From Treponema sp. J25 (lineage in GTDB: Bacteria > Spirochaetota > Spirochaetia > Treponematales > Breznakiellaceae): a stretch of 64,000 nucleotides of DNA. Under the pieces are notes generated by a model. It did no database searches, was not told the DNA's origin, and saw only the letters and a program-made list of their open reading frames with translations. The position numbers and the translations under genes were made by a program. Location of the stretch: the NCBI RefSeq assembly GCF_004343725.1, contig NZ_PTQW01000042.1:17755-81754 (forward strand), given 5' to 3'. Positions 35,384 through 42,780 of this stretch are shown one piece after another; the first letter of the stretch is position 1; every line of letters begins with the position of its first letter.

Positions 35384-35410
35384 GTATCGGGTATGTCCAT
35401 CATCCTGTTA
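35384..35410 (-). promoter_or_regulatory. Sigma-28-like promoter for flbD-motA-motB
   Basis: On the minus strand TAAC (35407-35410), exactly 15 bases, and CCCGATAC (35384-35391) match the flagellar sigma consensus TAAA-N15-GCCGATAA. The start codon of flbD lies ~23 bases past the -10 box, with a ribosome-binding site between. The same 15-base spacing and CCGATAC core occur upstream of flgF. Confidence 0.65.
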
Positions 35411-35418
35411 AAGTTAAA

Positions 35419-35436
35419 GGCCGCTTTTCTGCGGCC
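35419..35436 (-). terminator. GC hairpin after flgE, partial terminator or attenuator
   Basis: GGCCGC and GCGGCC (35419-35424 with 35431-35436) pair across six bases. On the transcribed strand TTTAACTTTAAC follows, only a partial T-run. It sits between the flgE stop and the sigma-28-like promoter, so it may reduce read-through into the motility genes. Confidence 0.5.
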
Positions 35437-35464
35437 CCTTTACCCATGGACATCCTTTACGTTT

Positions 35465-36865
35465 TTACCGTTTCAGCGTCAGGAGTTCCTGCAACATCTG
35501 ATCCGAGGTCTGGATCGTTTTGGAGTTTGCCTGGAATCCCCGCTGGGTAACAATCATATCGGTGAATTGTTCTGCCAGGTCCACGTTGGACATTTCCAGG
35601 GCCCCCGCGATGATTTTACCCTTACCGGCGATACCACTGGGACTGATATTGGGAAGCCCTGAGTTATTCGATACCACGTAGGTGTTTTCACCGGTCTTTT
35701 CGAGCCCCATGGGATTCGTAAAACTTGCCATCGCCACCTGACCGATAAGCCGATTCGTACCATTGGAATATACGCCGGTGATCACCCCACTCTGATCGAT
35801 CTTAAAGTTCTCCAGATATCCCATGGGGTAGCCATCCTGCATAAATGCCTTGGTAGAGCTCTTTTCGGCAAACTGGGTAACCGTGTTTACCACACTCCCA
35901 ATACGCCCCAGGTTGATATTGAACTCCTGCCGGAGGGGCTGTCCGTCGGGCCCCGGTGTAGAACCGAGCACATCAAAGGCTACCCGGACATTCACATCCC
36001 CCTCCGCCGCAGAGGCGTTTCCGTTGGCGTCCACCGCCCCCGCCAGGGTCCCCAGGTTAGAAAAATTCACCGTAAAGGTATTGGCAGCGCCGGGGGTGGT
36101 AGGCCCGGTACCAATGGCCACCGCGGTTCTGGTAGGAGTAGGGCTTTCCGGGTCGATAACCACCGTGGCCTGCCAGCTATTGTTCTGTCCCGGGACCCGC
36201 GTAAAATCTACCCGCAGAATATGCTCCTGTCCAAAGTTGTCATAGATCTTAAATTCCGTCCCCCAGGTCCCTTCCAGGATCGCCGCAGGACCGGCATTCT
36301 CTGGAATTTCGGGGGTCCGCTTGTCCAGGTTACAGGCAAAATTCACCGAAGTGGTGGCCTTGGCGGGATCCTTCGATCCCACCGGAATAATAAGGTCTTC
36401 AATGTCCCGGGACACATCGATCCGCTGGGTACCTTCCACATCCCGGGCCATCCAGCCCTGGACCCGAAGCCCATTGGCAGGGTTCACGAGGCGCCCGTCC
36501 CGATCCAACGAAAAGGCCCCCGCCCGGGTATAAAAGGATTTTTCCCCATTTTTCAGGATGAAAAAGCCCTGCCCCTGAATCGCCAGGTCTGTTTGCACCC
36601 CCGTTGTTTGAAGGGATCCCTGGGTATGGATCGTATCGATCGAAGCGATAAGCATCCCAAGACCTACTTCTTTGGGGTTAACCCCTCCTACTTCTTCGGT
36701 AGGACGGGCAGCACCGGAAAGCTGCTGGTACAAAAGGTCCTGAAAATTCACCCGGCCCTTTTTAAACCCCGTGGTGTTCACGTTTGCAATGTTGTTTCCT
36801 AACACATCCATCCGGACCTGATGATTCTGTAGACCCGCAACTCCTGAATACAATGATCGCATCAT
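35465..36865 (-). CDS. flgE: Flagellar hook protein FlgE
   Basis: This is the hook structural protein, exported by the flagellar type III system to the periplasm. The 466 residues start with the hook/rod signature [34 protein letters not shown] and end with [24 protein letters not shown]. The two residues cross-linked as lysinoalanine in spirochete hooks are present, K165 in GSKDPAK and C178 in VNFACNLDK. It is preceded by flgD with a 6-base gap. Confidence 0.97.
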   Translation of the reverse strand: MMRSLYSGVAGLQNHQVRMDVLGNNIANVNTTGFKKGRVNFQDLLYQQLSGAARPTEEVGGVNPKEVGLGMLIASIDTIHTQGSLQTTGVQTDLAIQGQGFFILKNGEKSFYTRAGAFSLDRDGRLVNPANGLRVQGWMARDVEGTQRIDVSRDIEDLIIPVGSKDPAKATTSVNFACNLDKRTPEIPENAGPAAILEGTWGTEFKIYDNFGQEHILRVDFTRVPGQNNSWQATVVIDPESPTPTRTAVAIGTGPTTPGAANTFTVNFSNLGTLAGAVDANGNASAAEGDVNVRVAFDVLGSTPGPDGQPLRQEFNINLGRIGSVVNTVTQFAEKSSTKAFMQDGYPMGYLENFKIDQSGVITGVYSNGTNRLIGQVAMASFTNPMGLEKTGENTYVVSNNSGLPNISPSGIAGKGKIIAGALEMSNVDLAEQFTDMIVTQRGFQANSKTIQTSDQMLQELLTLKR

Positions 36866-36871
36866 AGGGCA

Positions 36872-37309
36872 TTACTCCTCATATACCTTGCTGACCGCTT
36901 CCCAGCTATAATAGTTTCCATTGACGAACACCTGGGGAACCGCTCCCCGACTTATGGCTTTTACCACCCCGGAAACAACCCTATCCCCTTCCACGATGTC
37001 CACCTTTTTACCCAACGCCGCGGTGGCCTCGCTTCCCATAAGTAGGTTCGTAAGCCGATTAAAATCCTGGGCCATGTTGGTAATCTGTTCCAACGAAGAG
37101 AACTGGGCCATTTGGGCAATAAATTCCTTATCTTCCATGGGGGCAGTAGGATCCTGATGGGTTAGTTGGGTGATAAGAATCTTAATAAAATCGTCCTTCC
37201 CCAAACTTTGGGATAGTTTTTTCCCCTCATTCAGGGTTTTATTGAAGGCATCCACCTGCATCTTTACCAGGGCCTGTTCCTGGCTTGAAAGGGTCGTGTT
37301 CAGTTCCAT
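36872..37309 (-). CDS. flgD: Flagellar hook cap protein FlgD
   Basis: FlgD caps the growing hook and is needed for FlgE polymerisation. The 145-residue protein has the diagnostic DDFIKILITQLTHQDPTAPMEDKEFIAQMAQFSSLEQ and a short C-terminal half; longer family members carry additional Fn-III-like domains that are missing here. That short form is usual in spirochetes. Confidence 0.95.
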   Translation of the reverse strand: MELNTTLSSQEQALVKMQVDAFNKTLNEGKKLSQSLGKDDFIKILITQLTHQDPTAPMEDKEFIAQMAQFSSLEQITNMAQDFNRLTNLLMGSEATAALGKKVDIVEGDRVVSGVVKAISRGAVPQVFVNGNYYSWEAVSKVYEE

Positions 37310-37318
37310 CGATGCCTC

Positions 37319-38662
37319 CTATGCTAAAAGATTTATGCCTCCCTCGAGGCTTACCACACCGAGGGAAATGGTCCCGGCATCCTGCTGGGATGCATACTGG
37401 CCAGCCACAAGCCGTTCCGAATAGAAGGGGCCCTCCCCCGCCAAGGGGTTCCCGCCGGGACTTCCGTTCCCGCCTCCATTCGAAAGACCCAATTCTAGAT
37501 GGGCCTGGGCAAAGCCCCCTTCCCTAAAGGCCTGTTCCAATTGGGCCATTTCCTGTTCAAAGGCCCGGAGCGCTTCAGGGGTGTCTACCAGGATTCTCCC
37601 GGTAATATGATTTTCGGTCATTTCCAGACGAATCTTGACGGTTCCGAGGCTTTCCGGCTTCAAGGCAAGTCGGATCAGGGCTTCTCCCCCATCTTTCATG
37701 ATAAAGGAGGCCTGATGTACCATTTCTGAGACCAGCTGTTGTTGGACCTCCTGACTCAGGACAGATTGAAAAGAGGGAACATGACTATTTTTGCCGACTT
37801 CCTTCCCTCCATCCAATCGATCCGCAATTCCCATCTGAGTAGCCATTCCAATGGGACGATCGCCGGTGCTGTTGGTAGAATTCTGTTTCTTTTCTCCTAT
37901 TCCACGTTCAGAGGGCTGTTCCGTCGTCGTATCAGAGGCAAGAGAAGCTTTTCCCCGCCGCATATCAAGAATTTCGATGGTTTTCGATTTCTTTTCGCGA
38001 GAAGACTGTGGTACGCGTTCTGACGAAAACCTTTCTGACGAGGGGTTTTCTTCTATGGAGCCTGGATTTCCATTCGTTCTGGTCGGGATCTTCATTCCCA
38101 GAGCAAAGGGATTCTTTTCTTCAGCCCCATAGGCAAAGGAGTTTTTAAGGGCCCGCCCGGAAGCAAGGGATAACTCCCCCGGTCCGGCGACATTCTTTTT
38201 ACTTTGCAGTCCCGGTGCCCCCCTTCCCCCCTCCCCCGTTTCCTCGATGCCGAGGAATTTCCGGGAAGCCGCGGGCATAAATACCAGGGCACTTTCACCG
38301 CCCAGGCTTCGCGGCTCCCTTTCCTGGGCCTGTTTTTTTTCTTTCCGGGAAAGGTTCTGACTTGTCGCTACATCTTCAGCGGCGGAGAACTTGTTTCTTT
38401 CTTTTTTGGAAACCAGAGTTCCCTGAGCGAGGGGTTTCTCTCCTTTTTCGGTCCCTTCAGCGGGCGTCCTACCATCTACCCTTGATTCACCCTGGGGAAT
38501 GCCAGCAAGACCCGACTTTTTCCCCTGCAATAGCGTAGCCAACAGTCCTTCAAAGGGCGAAGCAAAGCCCTTTTTTTTGCTTTTTGAAACGGGAATGTCC
38601 CCAAAGGAGACTGGCTGTTCTCCCCCTTTCAGTTCCTGTGTTTGGGTTACTTCACTTACCAC
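37319..38662 (-). CDS. fliK: Flagellar hook-length control protein FliK
   Basis: FliK measures hook length and triggers the FlhB switch. The 447-residue protein has ~300 residues of Lys/Glu/Ser/Gly-rich disordered sequence, as usual for FliK rulers. The conserved C-terminal domain follows (LIRLALKPESLGTVKIRLEMTENHITGRILVDTPEALRAFEQEMAQLEQAF). The start is GTG with AAGGAGG seven bases before it. Spirochete papers sometimes call this gene tap1 or flbC. The 126-base gap upstream, toward flbB, holds no clear signal. Confidence 0.92.
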   Translation of the reverse strand: MVSEVTQTQELKGGEQPVSFGDIPVSKSKKKGFASPFEGLLATLLQGKKSGLAGIPQGESRVDGRTPAEGTEKGEKPLAQGTLVSKKERNKFSAAEDVATSQNLSRKEKKQAQEREPRSLGGESALVFMPAASRKFLGIEETGEGGRGAPGLQSKKNVAGPGELSLASGRALKNSFAYGAEEKNPFALGMKIPTRTNGNPGSIEENPSSERFSSERVPQSSREKKSKTIEILDMRRGKASLASDTTTEQPSERGIGEKKQNSTNSTGDRPIGMATQMGIADRLDGGKEVGKNSHVPSFQSVLSQEVQQQLVSEMVHQASFIMKDGGEALIRLALKPESLGTVKIRLEMTENHITGRILVDTPEALRAFEQEMAQLEQAFREGGFAQAHLELGLSNGGGNGSPGGNPLAGEGPFYSERLVAGQYASQQDAGTISLGVVSLEGGINLLA

Positions 38663-38788
38663 GGATAAACCTCCTTCCGTGTTCCGCCTCCCTTTGCTTG
38701 CGGGCTTTTTTACTTTCTACGCATGGCATCTTCCCCGGCCCACGAAGGGTCTTCTGCGACTCGCCTTTTAGCTCAGAGCCCCCGAGGG

Positions 38789-39415
38789 TTACGGTACCGA
38801 ACGGGGCTTCCCTGCCATTTTTCGCTGCAGTTCCGCCGCCCGTTCGGGGGGCATAAGGGAAAGCCAGTACGCCACCAGGGATTGCTTTCCTTCTCGTTGG
38901 GCAATCTCCTCGGTCATCCGGAATACGTCGATGATATCCTGGTCATCCATCGCGATAAGGATTTTCACCGCCTTATCGGGGGGCATCCCTACCAGATACC
39001 GGGAATTCTGTTCGACGTTTACCCTTCTATTTTCGAACTGTTGTACCGTAAGGTTAAAAGTTTTTTCCCGTTCATCTAACGCTTTCTGGCGATCCTCTAA
39101 TTCAGCGGCCATCTGTTCAATCTCGGCCTGTCGTTTATTCAGGGCCTCTTCTTTCTTATCTAATTCGATACTTCGGAGTTCCAGTTCTTCTAATCGTAGG
39201 GCAAGCCGTTCTGCATCGAGAGACAGGGCCTCCCCCGTTGCACCGGGGCTTCGGGTGGGAAGACGCAAGACCCGATACAGGGGTTGCAAAAAGGCCTTCG
39301 CATCGATTACACCGAGATAATCGAACCAGACTATTCCCCCGAGTGCCAGAATCACAATGAGAACCAGGAGAACCACAATCCGTCCGAGAATTTTCTGTCT
39401 GCCATACTGGGCCAC
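38789..39415 (-). CDS. flbB: Periplasmic flagellar collar protein FlbB (MotE-like)
   Basis: The 208-residue protein has an N-terminal membrane helix (RIVVLLVLIVILALGGIVWFDYL, ~12-34) and a long coiled coil (~70-140: LEELELRSIELDKKEEALNKRQAEIEQ). A C-terminal MotE/MgtE-N-like module follows (MPPDKAVKILIAMDDQDIIDVFRM ... LMPPERAAELQRKM). In Borrelia FlbB forms the base of the periplasmic flagellar collar that places the stators. It lies between flgJ and fliK. Confidence 0.9.
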   Translation of the reverse strand: MAQYGRQKILGRIVVLLVLIVILALGGIVWFDYLGVIDAKAFLQPLYRVLRLPTRSPGATGEALSLDAERLALRLEELELRSIELDKKEEALNKRQAEIEQMAAELEDRQKALDEREKTFNLTVQQFENRRVNVEQNSRYLVGMPPDKAVKILIAMDDQDIIDVFRMTEEIAQREGKQSLVAYWLSLMPPERAAELQRKMAGKPRSVP

Positions 39416-39436
39416 GCTCTGCCGCTCCTTTCTGAG

Positions 39437-39934
39437 TTATATCGTTTTATTTATAACCTTCCCCCGTTGCCCCGTCAATTCAAGGTAGGCCTGTTCAGCA
39501 AGTCCAAAACCTCCACTCTGTGCAAGCTCTTCGGCGTATTCATCGTAGAGCATGTCCTCGTACATCTTGCCGGCAAAACCGGTGTCAAAAAGCTCACTTT
39601 TCATTACCGTTTTTCGTAGGCCGTTGAGAACGGTCTTCAGCACAAAGGCCTCCAGTTCCTGGCATTCCTGGTAGAGTTTACTCGTTTTATCAATATGGAC
39701 CCCAGGAGATTGGGAGCGCTTCTCCTCTGAGGAGGGAGACGTGGATGAACCCTGTGATTCAGCCTTTGAAAGGGCGGCTTTTTTAGCCATTTCCTCGGTT
39801 TCCTTCTGGGCCCGCAGAAGAAGCTCAGAAAAGGGGGAACCCCCAGAGCTTTCCGCTTTTTTCTCGACCAGGGGTTCACCGCTACCTATGAAAGGTTGTT
39901 CGTATAACAGTGATGTAAGGGAAACTGACTGCAT
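39437..39934 (-). CDS. flgJ: FlgJ-like flagellar rod-binding protein
   Basis: The 165-residue protein has a low-complexity N-terminal half. The C-terminal rod-binding domain carries the pattern CQELEAFVLKTVLNGLRKTVMKSELFDTGFAGKMYEDMLYDEYAEELAQSGGFGLAEQAYLEL. There is no muramidase domain, so unlike enterobacterial FlgJ it is a rod cap/scaffold only. It lies directly downstream of flgG with a five-base gap. Confidence 0.88.
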   Translation of the reverse strand: MQSVSLTSLLYEQPFIGSGEPLVEKKAESSGGSPFSELLLRAQKETEEMAKKAALSKAESQGSSTSPSSEEKRSQSPGVHIDKTSKLYQECQELEAFVLKTVLNGLRKTVMKSELFDTGFAGKMYEDMLYDEYAEELAQSGGFGLAEQAYLELTGQRGKVINKTI

Positions 39935-39939
39935 AAGGG

Positions 39940-40734
39940 TTACCGTTTAAGTCCTGTGGCAATGCCCAGCATGTTATCACTGGTTTGAATGGTCTTTGAA
40001 TTGAATTCGTAGGCCCGCTGGGCCACAATCAGGTTTACCATCTCCCGAACCACCGATACATTGGACATTTCAAGGAATTTGTGCACGATTTTTCCCATCC
40101 CATCAAAACCAGGGCGTCCCGCGATGGCTGGTCCTGAGGCGTTGGTCACCTTAAACAGGTTCTCCCCAATCGCCGTAAGTCCCACGGGATTCGGGAACCG
40201 ATAGAGTTCCATTTGCCCTACCTGGATAGGATCGTCCTGGCCGGGGATTTTCACCGTTACCCGACCGTCCTGGGAAACGCTTAAGGTTTCGATGAGGAAC
40301 CCTTCGGGGAGCACGATATCAGGCAGGACGTGATACCCATTCGATGTAACTAATCTTCCATCGGAATCTACCTTGAAGGATCCATCCCGGGTGTAGGCCA
40401 GGGTCCCATCATATAGTTGAACCCTGAAAAAACCTTCCCCCTGGATAGCCATATCGGTGACATTTTCGGTATTTTGCAGGGCCCCCTGGGTAAACTGCCG
40501 CTGGGTAGCCGCAAGTTTTACCCCGTGACCCATCTGGACTCCCACGGGAACCACCGTATCCTCCGTGGCAGGGGTCCCGGCGGTTCGCACCGTTTGATAC
40601 AGCAGGTCCTCAAAATCAGCCCGCATCTTTTTAAAGCCCGAGGTATTCACGTTGGCCAGGTTATTGGAAATCGTATCCAGGTTGGCCTGCTGGCCAATCA
40701 TGCCAGAAGCACCGGTCCACAAGCTTCGTACCAT
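39940..40734 (-). CDS. flgG: Flagellar distal rod protein FlgG
   Basis: The 264-residue protein is of the normal FlgG length. It has the N-terminal MVRSLWTGASGMIGQQANLDTISNNLANVNTSGFKKMRADFEDLLYQ and the FlgG-specific mid region TQRQFTQGALQNTENVTDMAIQGEGFF. The C-terminal motif [36 protein letters not shown] matches too. It lies next to the related flgF gene. Confidence 0.96.
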   Translation of the reverse strand: MVRSLWTGASGMIGQQANLDTISNNLANVNTSGFKKMRADFEDLLYQTVRTAGTPATEDTVVPVGVQMGHGVKLAATQRQFTQGALQNTENVTDMAIQGEGFFRVQLYDGTLAYTRDGSFKVDSDGRLVTSNGYHVLPDIVLPEGFLIETLSVSQDGRVTVKIPGQDDPIQVGQMELYRFPNPVGLTAIGENLFKVTNASGPAIAGRPGFDGMGKIVHKFLEMSNVSVVREMVNLIVAQRAYEFNSKTIQTSDNMLGIATGLKR

Positions 40735-40747
40735 CTGTTACCTCCTC

Positions 40748-41596
40748 TTAGACCCGCACTACTTCGTTGATGAGTTTTCCGAGCATCCCGTCCTCTGCCT
40801 GGATTACCTTTTGATTGGCCTCATAGGCCCGGTTTACTTCGATCATCTGGACCATTTCAATGACGGGATTAACATTCGAGGCTTCCACAAAGCCCTGGAT
40901 CACCTTAGGGCGCCGGCCTTCTTCGATGATCCGGGCAGGGCCGGACACATCCGTATCCTTGTAAAGGCTGTTTCCCTGCTTTGCCAGGTACCGATCGTTC
41001 TCAAATTCCACAATCTTAAGGGTGTCCAGGAGCACCGTCTGGCTCCAGGTATTGCTCTCTTTGGAGGTAAACACCTCTGGATCATCGGGATATTCCGCGT
41101 TCACCCAGACCCGGCCATCCTTATCAATCTTGAAGTTATGTTCCTTTACCCGGATAGGCCCATGTTCACCCAGAACAGGATAGCCATCCTTGGTTTCAAG
41201 ATAGCCTTCTTTGCCAAGCTGGAAGGAACCATTGCGGGTATACCGCTCTCCCCAGGGGGTGGCCACGGTAAAAAAGCCCTTTCCATCCAGGGCCACATCA
41301 AAATCACTTTCCGTTTCTTTTAACGCCCCCTGTTCAAAAATTGTAAAAAGTTCATTCGTTTCGACGCCGGTTCCAATCTTACCGATGATAGGAGCCGCAT
41401 CGGCAGAACCAAAGGGATGTAGATACACCCCATCATCGTTGAGCCGACGCAATAAAAGCTCAGGGAAGGCCTTGTGAATGGCCACATCCTTTTTATACCC
41501 ATCGGTATCCACATTGGCCAGATTGTTGGCCACCGCATCAAGCCGGTACTGCTGGGCAGTCATGCCGCTTGCACCGGTATACCATCCTCGAATCAC
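40748..41596 (-). CDS. flgF: Flagellar proximal rod protein FlgF-like
   Basis: The 282-residue rod protein is related to FlgG. It begins MIRGWYTGASGMTAQQYRLDAVANNLANVDTDGYKKDVAIHKAFPE and ends VEASNVNPVIEMVQMIEVNRAYEANQKVIQAEDGMLGKLINEV. The start is a GTG with AGGAGGAGGAA five bases upstream. It is the first gene of the flagellar superoperon, behind a sigma-28-like promoter. Some annotations would call it flgG1; FlgF fits because it lies upstream of the typical FlgG. Confidence 0.9.
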   Translation of the reverse strand: MIRGWYTGASGMTAQQYRLDAVANNLANVDTDGYKKDVAIHKAFPELLLRRLNDDGVYLHPFGSADAAPIIGKIGTGVETNELFTIFEQGALKETESDFDVALDGKGFFTVATPWGERYTRNGSFQLGKEGYLETKDGYPVLGEHGPIRVKEHNFKIDKDGRVWVNAEYPDDPEVFTSKESNTWSQTVLLDTLKIVEFENDRYLAKQGNSLYKDTDVSGPARIIEEGRRPKVIQGFVEASNVNPVIEMVQMIEVNRAYEANQKVIQAEDGMLGKLINEVVRV

Positions 41597-41615
41597 CGCC
41601 GTTCCTCCTCCTTTT

Positions 41616-41642
41616 GTATCGGCATAAGACGGAGAAGGCTTA
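41616..41642 (-). promoter_or_regulatory. Sigma-28-like promoter heading the flagellar superoperon
   Basis: On the minus strand TAAG (41639-41642), exactly 15 bases, and GCCGATAC (41616-41623) agree with TAAA-N15-GCCGATAA at 10 of 12 positions. The GTG start of flgF lies 19 bases past the -10 box, with a strong ribosome-binding site in between. Confidence 0.75.
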
Positions 41643-41666
41643 AGCCATAGCCACAGTCCGACGGCG

Positions 41667-41695
41667 TTTACCTTGCGGGAAGTTTTGGGTACTAT
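41667..41695 (+). promoter_or_regulatory. Promoter of the EamA transporter gene (leaderless layout)
   Basis: TTTACC (41667-41672) and TACTAT (41690-41695) are 17 bases apart on the plus strand. The ATG is nine bases after the -10 box and has no ribosome-binding site, so transcription would begin within about three bases of the start codon. Confidence 0.45.
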
Positions 41696-41704
41696 GGCCC
41701 TATC

Positions 41705-42718
41705 ATGAAGAATAACAAGATAGAACAGCTTACGGGCATTGGAGCTATCGCCCTCTGTGCCCTTCTGTGGAGTACCTCAGGACTTTTAATCAAACTTATT
41801 CCCTGGCATCCTATGATCATCGCCGGTGGACGGAGTGCCATAGCCTTTTTCCTCATTTTGATAAGTGGCGGCATTGGGTTATCAAAAAAAGAAACCATAA
41901 AAAATAACGAATCGACAGCCCCTTCTTCCCTTACCTCCCCTTCCTCTCATACAGCCCCTTCATCCGTGGGGAACCCTTCACCGGGAAAGCAGCGTTCCTT
42001 CCTATCCTCTCGCTTTTTCCTCTTTCTAAAGGGTCCCCTCTTTTTGGCAGGCCTCTGGTACGCCCTGACCATGATTCTTTTTGTCATTGCCAATAAGCTT
42101 ACCGCCTCGGCCAATGTCATTGTGCTGCAGTATACCGCCCCCATCTGGGCCGCTCTTTTTGGCTGGAAAATCGCCGGGGAAAAACCGCGATGGGAACACG
42201 GGCTTGCGATGGTTCTTGTCATGATAGGACTGGTGTTCTTTTTCAGTGAAGGCCTCGCAGGGGGCTCTCCCCTGGGGGACCTTTTGGCCCTCGTATCGGG
42301 AGTCTGTTTTGCCCTCTACTCGGTGTATATGCGGCTCCAAAAAGAGGGGAACCCCGAAGGGTCCCTTCTCCTTTCCCATGGAATAACCGCCCTCGCAGGC
42401 CTTTTCTTTCTTTTCTGGAATCCGCCGATCCTCAGTTGGTCTTCCCTGGGGGCGCTCTTTGCCCTGGGAATTTTTCAGATTGGCCTTGCATCGCTCCTTT
42501 TTGCCTATGGTATCCGGAGGGTCTCTGCCCTTCAGGCGATGCTCATTGCCATGATTGAGCCAGTGATGAATCCGGTCTGGGTTTTTCTGGTAACCGGCGA
42601 ACTTCCCGGTCCTGGGGCCTTTGCAGGGGGGCCCATCATTCTGGTAGCGGTAGTCGGTTCAGCCATCCTCGGCATGTATCACCAAAAAAGGGAAGAACCC
42701 GATCCTCCCTTTGATTGA
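41705..42718 (+). CDS. EamA/DMT-superfamily transporter
   Basis: The 337-residue integral membrane protein has ten hydrophobic helices in two EamA repeats. Family patterns are ALCALLWSTSGLLIKLIPWHPMIIAGGRSAIAF near the N-terminus and VIVLQYTAPIWAALFGW (~135-150). The second repeat contains LALVSGVCFALYSVYM and ALQAMLIAMIEPVMNPVWVFLVTGE. A Ser/Pro-rich cytoplasmic insert of ~40 residues follows helix 2. The substrate (often a metabolite or amino acid efflux) cannot be read from sequence. It is divergent from the flagellar operon. Confidence 0.9.
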   Translation: MKNNKIEQLTGIGAIALCALLWSTSGLLIKLIPWHPMIIAGGRSAIAFFLILISGGIGLSKKETIKNNESTAPSSLTSPSSHTAPSSVGNPSPGKQRSFLSSRFFLFLKGPLFLAGLWYALTMILFVIANKLTASANVIVLQYTAPIWAALFGWKIAGEKPRWEHGLAMVLVMIGLVFFFSEGLAGGSPLGDLLALVSGVCFALYSVYMRLQKEGNPEGSLLLSHGITALAGLFFLFWNPPILSWSSLGALFALGIFQIGLASLLFAYGIRRVSALQAMLIAMIEPVMNPVWVFLVTGELPGPGAFAGGPIILVAVVGSAILGMYHQKREEPDPPFD

Positions 42719-42721
42719 GGC

Positions 42722-42747
42722 AAAAAAGGAGGGGGCCCGACCCCCTC
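42722..42747 (-). terminator. Rho-independent terminator of the hrpB operon
   Basis: GAGGGGG (42729-42735) and CCCCCTC (42741-42747) pair across five bases. On the minus strand CTTTTTT follows, ~35 bases after the hrpB stop codon. On the plus strand there is no T-run, although the hairpin also lies just after the EamA gene. Confidence 0.85.
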
Positions 42748-42780
42748 ACTGTATGCTGGGGCAAGAAAAGGTAAGAGGAG

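Noticed and set aside
38663..38788. 25-codon charged ORF between flbB and fliK
   Set aside because: No ribosome-binding site, no conserved look; its frame runs across the fliK start.
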